DNA of 6,627 bases from Bacteroidales bacterium (GCA_031262005.1 JAISIO010000103.1:1-6627); one strand, 5' to 3'. Positions 1 to 6,627 are shown, counted from the first letter of the stretch. The notes: generated from the sequence alone by a model not told the origin. Program-made: numbers and translations.

Positions 1-965
1 GCGGGATTAACGTAGAGTGCCGCTTGTTGTGTAACTTCGGGCAAACACGATGCGTTGCTTGTTATAATTGGCGTTCTCGATTTTAAAGCCTCCACAAGCG
101 GAATGCCAAAACCTTCGTATTTTGAAGGATAGACAAAACAGAGAGATGCTTGGTAGAGTGCGGGTAAATCATCGTTGCTCACCGTGTGGCGCAACAACAC
201 CGATTGTTGTAAATTTTCTTGTTCTATGTATTGTTTTATTTTCGTCAAATATTCGCCGCCTCTGCCCACAATTACAAGTGGCATTGCTACTTTTGTACGC
301 ACTTGCTTGTAGGCTTGTACCAAACTCAGTACATTTTTACGTTCGGTAATTGAACCTACGTAGAGTATAAACTGTTCCGGAAGACTATATTTTTGTCGTA
401 CTACTTCAATGTGTGGAGGAGTAAAGGTTCGTTCAAAACTCTCATCACAAGTTTGATACACTACGTGAATACGCTGTTCATCAATACCAAAATATTTGAT
501 AATATCGTTTTTCGTTGCTTGACTTGTTGCGATTATCGCGGTAGCATTGTTGCAGGAAAATCGCCATTTTCGTTCGTAAATTTTTCGGTCGAACAGCGGA
601 AAATCTTCAGGAAAGAATTTATAAATCAAATCATGAATGGTTACCACGGTTTTAATGCCCGTTTTTTGAATGCCAAAAGGCAGTTCGTGGCTCAATCCGT
701 GATATATATCTATGTTGCTGTGCTTTAAATCGCTCGTTATGCAGTGCGAACGCCAGAGCGATTTCGGCATACATTTCGGTGCTGTGTGAATGCTGAAGTT
801 TTGTGTGAAAAAATCATATTCCGCTCTCGCATTCAATTTTGGAGTAAATAACTCGTAGGTGTTGTCAGGAAAATACGTGTGCAGACCTTTCACAAGTGTG
901 CGACTGTAATTTCCCAAACCGGTATTATTGTGGAACAAGCGTTTGGCATCGAAAGCAATTACCAT
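1..965 (-). CDS. Glycosyltransferase family 4 (GT-B fold), 3' end cut by window edge
   Basis: The frame is open for 321 codons and runs off the left edge. By family length (about 370 residues) roughly 50 residues are missing. It should transfer a sugar from a nucleotide-sugar donor to a glycan or lipid-linked acceptor at the cytoplasmic face of the membrane; donor and acceptor cannot be told. The N-terminal domain begins with a beta strand and a glycine-rich acceptor-side loop (NNTGLGNY, residues 13-20), followed by HGLSHELP (89-96) and TIHDLIYKFFPEDF (109-122). The second Rossmann domain starts at LYVGSITERKN (201-211), whose R209/K210 fit the donor-phosphate-binding pair. The E-x7-E motif is E284 to E292 in YEGFGIPLVEAL. 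SNASCLPEV (303-311) is typical of GT4. The hydrolase stop codon lies in the same frame 12 bases upstream, so the ATG at 965 is the first possible ATG start. No clear Shine-Dalgarno is seen, as is common in Bacteroidota. It is probably translated from a transcript shared with the hydrolase. Confidence 0.93.
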   Translation of the reverse strand, partial: MVIAFDAKRLFHNNTGLGNYSRTLVKGLHTYFPDNTYELFTPKLNARAEYDFFTQNFSIHTAPKCMPKSLWRSHCITSDLKHSNIDIYHGLSHELPFGIQKTGIKTVVTIHDLIYKFFPEDFPLFDRKIYERKWRFSCNNATAIIATSQATKNDIIKYFGIDEQRIHVVYQTCDESFERTFTPPHIEVVRQKYSLPEQFILYVGSITERKNVLSLVQAYKQVRTKVAMPLVIVGRGGEYLTKIKQYIEQENLQQSVLLRHTVSNDDLPALYQASLCFVYPSKYEGFGIPLVEALKSRTPIITSNASCLPEVTQQAALYVNP

Positions 966-977
966 AATTCCCGTTTC

Positions 978-2432
978 TTAATTTTTTATAAATCGAGAAT
1001 TTTCAACACTGCCGTCGGCATATTCCACACGTACCAAATAAGTGCCATGACTTAAGGTGCTTACGTCAATTGTTTCGTGTTGCGAGTTTGTTGAAATCAA
1101 TAGTGCACTTACACCCATAGTATTGAAAATGTGTATTGTTCGCATTTGTTGTGCACTTTCAACGTGCAACACGTTTTTTGCAGGCGAGGGATATACAACA
1201 ATGGTTGGTTGTGTATTTACAAAATCAATAGCCATTGTTTCGGTACGAGGAAATACATTATCGGAAGGATTCCAAAAATTACCGGTCATCATAAAGAGAG
1301 TTATGCAACGAAGCGTTGCGCTAAAATAGTTGCTATTATCACCGCTATTATTAATTCTTCCGTTTTGGGCATTTGCATTGGTGTATAATGAATTTAAACT
1401 TGCTTGGTTCGAGCCACCTATTGCTGCCAAAGCTGTCATATAAGCAACGCCGTTTTTCCAATTATTGCTGGTTACCGCACCTCCGTTTTGATACATCAGT
1501 ATTCGTATGTTAGCTTCTCTACCTACCATAAAAGCACTCACTTTGGTACAAATATCTTGTCCGGCTTTGGCAACATTTGGTCCGTTCCATGCGTAATCGG
1601 TAGCCATGCGCCATGGGTTGCGAATTGATTCATAGCCATAGCATTTGCCGTCTTCGCCTCTACTTGTATTCACGGCACCGCCCTTTACCGACCAATTGCT
1701 CACCAATCCTGTGGTAGCATGGCGGTTTGTTAATAGATGAGCTTCGGCAACAGTTACAGCCTTATTCCAAAAAGCGGCATTTTCAGTATCAACTTTTGCA
1801 TATTCTCGATAGTAGGCAGGAGCGTAATAACTCGGATTTTTTGCGCTATTCCATGCATCACCAGGTTTTGTGTCCCCGTCGCTTTCCATTTCGTAGGTTT
1901 TGATAATTTGTATCAAAGCGTGCGCATCGTTCAAATAAGTACCGCTTGTCCATTGTTTTGAAGCCACAATCAGTGCCATTGCCACATCGAGTTCTGCATC
2001 GGTTGCGCCGTTTGATTGGTTAGTAGCATTGCAGCCGTCTATTTTCCAATGCATTACTCCATGATTGTTGCGAAATTTTTTGTAATAGTTCCACAGTCCA
2101 TCAAAGGTAACTCTATCGCCGGCATACGCTGAAAGCAGCATTCCATAACCAATTCCTTCGGAAACGGTATATTGCACTTGGTCGAATTTTACTCGTTTAC
2201 TACCATCGCTACAATTTTCCACAAAATCGTTTATCCAATTGGTGTAGGCTGTGGCAGCAGCAGTAGCACTACCATAAGTACCCGAAGTAGGTAAGTTTGT
2301 GGGAAGTAAACCGTAAGCATAGGCTTTGTTTGCACCGAATGGGCGAGCAGGATTGCCCGAATTAATACCTTGTGCCGAAGCAAGAGTTGTAATCATAGAA
2401 ATTGTAAAAAAAAGAGTTAGAATTCGTTTCAT
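978..2432 (-). CDS. Secreted glycoside hydrolase family 8 (endoglucanase-like) with T9SS sorting domain
   Basis: This is a complete 484-residue protein with an ATG start. Residues 1-20 form a signal peptide (K2, R3, hydrophobic core, ASA|Q cleavage). Residues about 28-390 form the GH8 (alpha/alpha)6 barrel. Family 8 are inverting enzymes acting on cellulose, lichenan, chitosan or xylo-oligosaccharides; which one applies here cannot be read. The general acid is probably E92 in VSEGIGYGM. The family signature region is ATDAELDVAMALIVASKQW (143-161), with D145 as the conserved substrate-site Asp. YESIR (267-271) before NPWR aligns from memory with Y277-D278-A-S-R281 of Clostridium thermocellum CelA, so the usual catalytic-base Asp is Glu268 here. 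Residues about 410-484 form a type A T9SS C-terminal domain: VVYPSPAKNVLHV, then IDVSTLSHGTYLVRVE and a basic end, so export to the cell surface or medium is predicted. BcsZ of cellulose operons is in the same family, but no bcs genes are seen here. Confidence 0.93.
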   Translation of the reverse strand: MKRILTLFFTISMITTLASAQGINSGNPARPFGANKAYAYGLLPTNLPTSGTYGSATAAATAYTNWINDFVENCSDGSKRVKFDQVQYTVSEGIGYGMLLSAYAGDRVTFDGLWNYYKKFRNNHGVMHWKIDGCNATNQSNGATDAELDVAMALIVASKQWTSGTYLNDAHALIQIIKTYEMESDGDTKPGDAWNSAKNPSYYAPAYYREYAKVDTENAAFWNKAVTVAEAHLLTNRHATTGLVSNWSVKGGAVNTSRGEDGKCYGYESIRNPWRMATDYAWNGPNVAKAGQDICTKVSAFMVGREANIRILMYQNGGAVTSNNWKNGVAYMTALAAIGGSNQASLNSLYTNANAQNGRINNSGDNSNYFSATLRCITLFMMTGNFWNPSDNVFPRTETMAIDFVNTQPTIVVYPSPAKNVLHVESAQQMRTIHIFNTMGVSALLISTNSQHETIDVSTLSHGTYLVRVEYADGSVENSRFIKN

Positions 2433-2564
2433 ATTATTAGAGTGTTATATATTAAACTTGGGTGTGAACGTTGTTTGTGTATGCGTATTGTGTCTGCTGT
2501 TTTTTTTCTTTGCGAGTTCAATAAACACACACAAAAACTCACACTAACGATATGAGAGGAGAGG
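2433..2564. other. Intergenic gap between sensor cyclase and GH8 gene
   Basis: These 132 bases lie between two minus-strand genes. The part nearest the cyclase stop holds a weak candidate terminator. The rest, read on the minus strand, is rich in A and C with a purine run (AAAGAAAAAAAACAG) and ends in an AT-rich leader (TTTAATATATAACACTCTAATAAT) before the hydrolase ATG. I searched for the Bacteroidota -7 TAnnTTTG with a -33 TTTG at 19-21 bases and found no convincing pair. Whether the hydrolase has its own promoter is therefore open. The gap is long enough for one. Confidence 0.6.
2532..2556 (-). terminator. Weak candidate Rho-independent terminator after the sensor cyclase
   Basis: On the minus strand, 8 bases past the cyclase TAA, CTCATAT pairs with GTGTGAG around a five-base loop (CGTTA). 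The seven-pair stem includes two G-U pairs and is followed directly by TTTTTG. Position and T-run fit a terminator. The stem is short and not GC-rich, so read-through into the hydrolase gene is likely. Confidence 0.35.
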
Positions 2565-5500
2565 TTATTGTGTATAATTTTTTAACAGAATTTGTAGTTT
2601 CTCAATGTGTTTTTGTTTTATATGCTCTCTATGTTGTTGTTCGCTTTTGGTGAAAAAGCTGTGTTTTTGCAAGAATTTAATTTGCAATTTTAACCACTCT
2701 TGTTCGTTTCGTTCTACTTCGCCGCGGGCTACAAATTCATTGTACAAATCCAGAGAGCGAGGAAAATAATTTTCATGACCAAGATAATCCAAATCGGCAT
2801 CGCACATAATTTGTTCAAGTAGATTTTTTGGCGATTGCGGCATACGGGTTGCGTTTATCAATTCGCACACTTGGTCTATTTGTGCCTGAGTGTAATGAGC
2901 ATTGGCAAGTATTGTTCGAGCAATGTTTATGCTGTGTGCTTCGTGGTTTTTGTACGATTGCGTAAGCCCAATGTCGTGAAACAAAGCGGCAAGTTTCAAA
3001 ACCAATAATTCTTCGTTGCTCACACCTTCGTTTCTACCTATAATTTGAACATCGTGCACCACATCTTGCACATGCGCCAAATTGTGGTACGGATAATCTA
3101 CAAAATGTTTGTTGGTGATTTGAATATCGGCAAATATGTATTGATTTGGGTCATCTTTTCGGTAGTTGGTATAAATTGAAAATATGTTTTTTTCAAGATC
3201 TTGGTAGCGTAAATCTTCCAATTCTGCTACAAAAGCGGCATTGGGTTGTACTAACGCAGGGTCGTTGGTTAAATGAGTTGTAATACCTTTCACAAAATAC
3301 ATTTTAAGTAATCCTTTATTTTTTGCCGTAATTCTTCCTCGATAGTGGCACTCGAAATAGTTTTTGACAAGTTCGTATGTATCATGCGAAATATTTACTT
3401 CACCAATTTGTCCCGAAGTCTCCATGCGGCTTGCTGTATTGACACTATCGCCCCAAATATCGTAAAAATATTTTTTACTGCCAATTATTCCTGCAATTAC
3501 CGGTCCGGTATGTATGCCTATTCGTATTCGCCATGGTTCTTTTTCGCCTATTTGTAAGGTTTTTACGGTTTCTTGCATTTCGAGCGCAGCAAGCACTGTT
3601 TCTATGGGGTTGGTGTCGTTTTCTTGCGGAATACCGCCGGCACACATATAGGCATCGCCTATGGTTTTTATTTTTTCTATGCGATATTTTTCAATTATTG
3701 TGTCGAATGCTGTAAAAAACGAATTGAGTTTTTCTATCAGGCTATTGTCGTCGCTGCTTTGTTCGCTAATTTGTGTGAAATCGGCAATATCGCAGAACAA
3801 AATTGTTACTTTTTTGAAATATCGCGGTGCTACGCTTCCTTTTTCGGTTAATTCCTCAATGGTTTGTTTTGGTAGAATATTTTCTATGATTTGTGTTGCT
3901 TTTGAATAATTCTCTTGTAGTTCTTCGTTTTGTTGTATAAGACCTTTTGTAAAAAATTTCTTCAACCATTTGAAAAGCAACGAAAGTAAGAAATAAACAG
4001 GCAGCAGTAAAACGGCGTAAATCAAAAACGTCCACCACTGCAATAAATGCGGACTTTTTATGTGAAACGAAAATGTATTTTCAGGCGATTCATTACCGTA
4101 TACGTCAATTGATTTGACACGAAACGTGTAGTCGCCAGCCGGAAGATTAAGAAACGCTTGCGATGTTTCGCTATCAGGCTCCGACCATGTTTCGGAAACG
4201 CCGTCGAGAAAATAGGTGTATGTTACCCGTTCGTGATTTTCAAAAATCGGTGCCACAAAATCGAATCGTATGGAATTGTATTGATGGTCTATGCGCAAGT
4301 GATTTTCGGGATCGAGGTACGATGGCGAAACCAAACTATCGTTATTCAGAGCAATGCGAAAAAACACCGGTCGTTTGGTATTCGGTTCTATGTGTAATTG
4401 CTTGAGATCCATACGCAACAAACCTTCGGAACTACCAAACCACAGAATTGAATTCTCGTTGGGAAAAATAGTATTAGTCCAAAATGCATCAATTTTGTTG
4501 AAAGAATTACTATTGAGCTCGTAGGAATTGTTCACAAATCGAGCTATTGCCAATTGACTGCGCAACGACCATGACGATTTGAGAGAAAACCATAGATTTT
4601 TTTCACTGTCTTCCACAATGGGAGCTATGTGATAGTTATCCGATTGAGCAGGAATGGGAATGAGAGTGTCTTTGTAAAACCGCTGAGTGCTATTATTGAA
4701 GCGATACAATCCGTCGGAGCAACTGAAAAGTACACCTAAACTTGTTTCATATACCTGTATCCATGGATAGTTTTTTTGCAATCCATGCGAATCTATAAAA
4801 TGATCAACGTTTTGAAAATTATCGGCATTTTGCAACCGATATACGCCGTCGGCATTGCTGCCAATCCATATATTGCCTATCGTATCGGCAGCTAAACTAT
4901 TGATTTCGGCAGCCAAAATGTCGGTGCTTTTTAAGAACTGTAATCGAGAATTTTCATACCTATATATATATATGGTATTCTGTGAAGCGGTAAAAAATAG
5001 TTGCAGCTTGGGTGCATAGGTAATAGCAATAATATCGCCATCGCTTATTTTCTTTGGATTTGTATAATCGGAAAGAGAAAATAAACCGTCTTCGGAACCT
5101 ACAAGTAATTGATCGTTTACAGAATAGAGAACATTACACGATTTGAATGTGGGAAAAACCGGACGAAGAAGAGCTTCGCTCAATCGCAAAACGCCAAATT
5201 CTGTGGCTATATACAGCGCATCGCGGTAGCGAACAACAGAGTTTACGCCGCCTCGGATACCGTTGTTTTTATGGAAATATGAAAATGCTGAAGGAGTTTC
5301 TATTCTACTAACGCCGCGACTTTGCCCTACCCATAAATTATTTTCGTTATCCACAAACAAGTCGAGCACGCTGTTGCTGTTGAGGTTGCCGGTACGCATA
5401 GTAAGATTCTGTAATAGTTTTCCGTTTTTATCAATAATGTACAACCCATTTTGGTAACTTCCTACGCACAGTGTATTGTTCGATAAGGCGTGCGCACAAC

Positions 5501-6233
5501 TGTATTCAAACATTTGCAATTGTAAATCAATTTCAGTTGCAAAAACTTCGATTTTCTTGGTGTTTGTATCCACACGATAAAACGCATCGTTGGCTCGCAC
5601 AATATATGCATTGTTGAACGCAAACATTGCCGTTACGTGTTTTTTTGCAAAAAAATCGCCGATAAATGTATGAATAATGCGCTTTCCTTGATATTCTATC
5701 AACTCGTTCGATGTGCAGACATAGAGTGTGTTATTGATTTCAAATAGAGTGATTTCTTCGTCTTTTGCTAAAATTTTGTGTGCGGTATTGTTTTCTACAT
5801 AATAGAGTTCGTGCGCCGCAGTGGTAAAATACAAGCGTTTTTGATGTTCTGCAATGTGGGTAATTTGCCCGAAAAATGCTGCGGTATCCACAATATAATT
5901 GAGCGAAAATTTGTTGTTCGGAAATTGAATTTCGGCAAGAGAATTAAAACCGCCTACAAACACTCGTCCTTCGGAATTTTTGAAAAAATGCGCTTGCCCT
6001 CTCCAATTGTGATTTTTCCAATAGCGGGCGTTGTAAGTTATTATACCGTGCTGATTGCCAAAAAGCATAAATCCTTCTTTGCTTTGGCTAATGCTGTTCA
6101 TTTCACCATCGAAACCTGTTTTGTGTGCAGGAAAATTTTCGCTAAAAGGTACACCGATAGACCAAGATTGTGCGCTACAGTGTACGTACCAAAAAAGAAA
6201 AACGAAAAAAACTATGGGTTTAATTGGAAACAA
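2565..6233 (-). CDS. Transmembrane propeller/Y_Y_Y sensor with class III adenylate cyclase and HD phosphohydrolase domains
   Basis: This is a 1222-residue protein predicted to make cAMP from ATP at the inner membrane. Residues 1-21 form a signal peptide (K5, hydrophobic core, CSA|Q). Residues about 25-620 carry propeller repeats, with Reg_prop blades such as SVLDLFVDNENNLWVG (288-303), INSLAADTIGNIWIGS (444-459), IVEDSEKNLWFS (539-550) and ILWFGSSEGLLRM (596-608). A Y_Y_Y domain spans about 646-728 and a membrane helix 732-757. A polar helix (764-800) with ILPKQTIEELTEKG leads into the cyclase (805-985). Metal-binding aspartates are D815 (LFCDIADFT) and D860 (IKTIGDAYM). K856 and D925 (FYDIWGD) are the adenine-selecting pair, and N932 and R936 (VNTASRM) the catalytic pair, so adenylate rather than guanylate cyclase is predicted. 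An HD domain (about 1035-1165) has YHNLAH (H1050, H1054), LFHDIG (H1086, D1087), NHEAHS and CDADLDYLG (D1145, D1147). The start is TTG: an in-frame stop lies 21 bases upstream and the first in-frame ATG is M45, which would lose the signal peptide. Confidence 0.93.
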   Translation of the reverse strand: MFPIKPIVFFVFLFWYVHCSAQSWSIGVPFSENFPAHKTGFDGEMNSISQSKEGFMLFGNQHGIITYNARYWKNHNWRGQAHFFKNSEGRVFVGGFNSLAEIQFPNNKFSLNYIVDTAAFFGQITHIAEHQKRLYFTTAAHELYYVENNTAHKILAKDEEITLFEINNTLYVCTSNELIEYQGKRIIHTFIGDFFAKKHVTAMFAFNNAYIVRANDAFYRVDTNTKKIEVFATEIDLQLQMFEYSCAHALSNNTLCVGSYQNGLYIIDKNGKLLQNLTMRTGNLNSNSVLDLFVDNENNLWVGQSRGVSRIETPSAFSYFHKNNGIRGGVNSVVRYRDALYIATEFGVLRLSEALLRPVFPTFKSCNVLYSVNDQLLVGSEDGLFSLSDYTNPKKISDGDIIAITYAPKLQLFFTASQNTIYIYRYENSRLQFLKSTDILAAEINSLAADTIGNIWIGSNADGVYRLQNADNFQNVDHFIDSHGLQKNYPWIQVYETSLGVLFSCSDGLYRFNNSTQRFYKDTLIPIPAQSDNYHIAPIVEDSEKNLWFSLKSSWSLRSQLAIARFVNNSYELNSNSFNKIDAFWTNTIFPNENSILWFGSSEGLLRMDLKQLHIEPNTKRPVFFRIALNNDSLVSPSYLDPENHLRIDHQYNSIRFDFVAPIFENHERVTYTYFLDGVSETWSEPDSETSQAFLNLPAGDYTFRVKSIDVYGNESPENTFSFHIKSPHLLQWWTFLIYAVLLLPVYFLLSLLFKWLKKFFTKGLIQQNEELQENYSKATQIIENILPKQTIEELTEKGSVAPRYFKKVTILFCDIADFTQISEQSSDDNSLIEKLNSFFTAFDTIIEKYRIEKIKTIGDAYMCAGGIPQENDTNPIETVLAALEMQETVKTLQIGEKEPWRIRIGIHTGPVIAGIIGSKKYFYDIWGDSVNTASRMETSGQIGEVNISHDTYELVKNYFECHYRGRITAKNKGLLKMYFVKGITTHLTNDPALVQPNAAFVAELEDLRYQDLEKNIFSIYTNYRKDDPNQYIFADIQITNKHFVDYPYHNLAHVQDVVHDVQIIGRNEGVSNEELLVLKLAALFHDIGLTQSYKNHEAHSINIARTILANAHYTQAQIDQVCELINATRMPQSPKNLLEQIMCDADLDYLGHENYFPRSLDLYNEFVARGEVERNEQEWLKLQIKFLQKHSFFTKSEQQHREHIKQKHIEKLQILLKNYTQ

Positions 6234-6252
6234 TGTGAAAAAATTTCTATTT

Positions 6253-6306
6253 TAGCAGAATAATTAATTTAAGGATATATAAGTTCAAAAATGTATGATA
6301 GCAGAA
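6253..6306. repeat. Pair of direct 8-base repeats TAGCAGAA in the cyclase leader
   Basis: TAGCAGAA occurs at 6253-6260 and again at 6299-6306, 46 bases apart start to start, or about 4.4 helical turns. Both lie between the candidate promoter and the TTG start of the cyclase. They could be paired protein-binding sites, but an eight-base match in AT-rich DNA may be chance. Confidence 0.3.
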
Positions 6307-6327
6307 CTATATTGTTCAATTGTAAAT

Positions 6328-6339
6328 CATTACATAATG
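6328..6339. promoter_or_regulatory. Hyphenated palindrome CATTA-CA-TAATG in the divergent intergenic region
   Basis: There is a perfect five-base inverted repeat around a two-base centre. It lies about 60 bases upstream of the USP start and just downstream of the candidate cyclase -7 element. A site here could be bound by a dimeric regulator acting on either gene. AT-rich palindromes of this size are common by chance. Confidence 0.25.
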
Positions 6340-6357
6340 AAACAAAAAAACATTCCT

Positions 6358-6389
6358 CAAAAGTACAAAATATTTTAACAACAACAATA
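6358..6389 (-). promoter_or_regulatory. Candidate Bacteroidota housekeeping promoter for the sensor cyclase
   Basis: Read on the minus strand, TACTTTTG (6365-6358) matches the Bacteroidota -7 consensus TAnnTTTG exactly. TATTG (6389-6385), a three-of-four match to the -33 TTTG, lies 19 bases upstream, which is acceptable spacing. Transcription would begin near 6350 and leave a leader of about 115-120 bases before the TTG start. The element overlaps the region just upstream of the divergent USP gene, so the two promoters may interfere. I found no equally good match on the plus strand for USP. Confidence 0.4.
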
Positions 6390-6400
6390 CCCCATTGATT

Positions 6401-6627
6401 ATGGAACAGAAAAAAACAATTATTGTAGCATGGGATTTTTCAAATGTAGCTGAATATGCGCTACAACATGCCATTCGATTTGCTGAAAAAACAAATGCAG
6501 AAGTTATGCTTTTGAATATTGTAGATGCTGAAAGTGATATAGAAAATATTGAGCGTCAGCTTAGTATAGTGTTGGAAGATGTAGAACGAAAATATAATTT
6601 TAAACCTACGTTTTTGGTGAAAGTGGG
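6401..6627 (+). CDS. Universal stress protein (UspA family), 5' part only
   Basis: The ATG at 6401 opens a frame that continues through 75 codons to the right edge. The start MEQKKTIIVAWDFSNVAEYA is the first beta strand of the UspA alpha/beta fold, with Asp12 at the usual nucleotide-contact position, then the ser/asn-x-x-a helix start. Strand 2 follows as AEVMLLNIVDAE, then an acidic helix and FLVKVG, the beginning of strand 3. UspA proteins are cytosolic, often dimeric, and many bind ATP. The glycine-rich G-x2-G-x9-G(S/T) nucleotide motif would lie beyond the edge, so ATP binding cannot be judged, nor whether there are one or two tandem domains. It is transcribed away from the sensor cyclase across a 167-base gap. 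No clear Shine-Dalgarno is seen; CCCCATTGATT precedes the ATG. Confidence 0.88.
   Translation, partial: MEQKKTIIVAWDFSNVAEYALQHAIRFAEKTNAEVMLLNIVDAESDIENIERQLSIVLEDVERKYNFKPTFLVKV

Noticed and set aside
393..728. 111-codon plus-strand open frame, and a 93-codon one at 68-349
   Set aside because: Both lie opposite the glycosyltransferase, whose GT4 motifs run continuously on the minus strand through this region. The plus-strand products resemble nothing.
1305..1319. Inverted repeat GCAACG-AAG-CGTTGC
   Set aside because: This six-pair hairpin lies inside the GH8 coding sequence over residues around 372-377, with no T-run on either strand. It is most likely a codon coincidence.
2521..2544. AC-rich run resembling a simple repeat
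   Set aside because: It is too short and imperfect to be a repeat array, and part of it is the arm and T-run of the candidate terminator.
3120..3830. Guanylate cyclase as the identity of the cyclase domain
   Set aside because: The generic family name suggests it, but the purine-selecting positions are Lys856 and Asp925, the adenylate pair, not the Glu/Cys pair of guanylate cyclases.
3856..4038. 60-codon minus-strand frame inside the sensor cyclase gene
   Set aside because: It is an out-of-frame shadow over the membrane helix and linker. The main frame is intact on both sides, so it is not a frameshift.
4962..4975. TA-dinucleotide run
   Set aside because: It encodes the Ile-Tyr-Ile-Tyr segment of a propeller blade strand in frame, so protein sequence explains it. 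A simple-repeat switch is possible but unsupported.
5778..6263. 161-codon plus-strand open frame opposite the N-terminal part of the sensor cyclase
   Set aside because: It is antisense to a well-supported domain protein, has low-complexity Cys/Ile/Lys-rich content with no recognisable motif, and overruns the divergent gap with no support.

Overview
The window looks like part of a low-GC Bacteroidota (Bacteroidetes) chromosome. Three protein signatures point there. One is a secreted hydrolase ending in a type IX secretion (T9SS) C-terminal sorting domain. The second is a membrane sensor built from two-component-regulator propeller repeats plus a Y_Y_Y domain. The third is a candidate promoter of the -33 TTG / -7 TAnnTTTG type. 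I cannot name a genus. No rRNA, tRNA, CRISPR array, insertion sequence or phage gene is visible, and no stretch above 300 bases lacks a gene.

Layout, left to right. Positions 1-965 (minus) hold a family 4 glycosyltransferase whose 3' end is cut off by the window edge. Positions 978-2432 (minus) hold a secreted family 8 glycoside hydrolase with a T9SS tail. It ends 12 bases before the glycosyltransferase starts, so the two are probably co-transcribed. A 132-base gap with a weak candidate terminator follows. Positions 2565-6233 (minus) hold a 1222-residue sensor: signal peptide, periplasmic beta-propeller, Y_Y_Y domain, one membrane helix, signalling helix, class III adenylate cyclase and a C-terminal HD phosphohydrolase. 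A 167-base divergent intergenic region comes next. From 6401 to the right edge (plus) lies the first 75 codons of a UspA-type universal stress protein.

The most interesting object is the sensor. Its outer half resembles hybrid two-component systems that sense polysaccharide breakdown products in Bacteroidota. In place of a histidine kinase and DNA-binding output, it carries a cyclase with a complete set of catalytic and adenine-selecting residues. The following HD domain has a YHNxxH...HD...D pattern resembling cyclic nucleotide phosphodiesterases. A working model, which is inference, is that one protein makes and possibly degrades cAMP in response to a periplasmic, perhaps glycan, signal. 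The neighbouring glycanase and glycosyltransferase suggest a link to extracellular polysaccharide metabolism, and the divergent USP could be a nucleotide-binding partner. The only direct support for these links is gene order.
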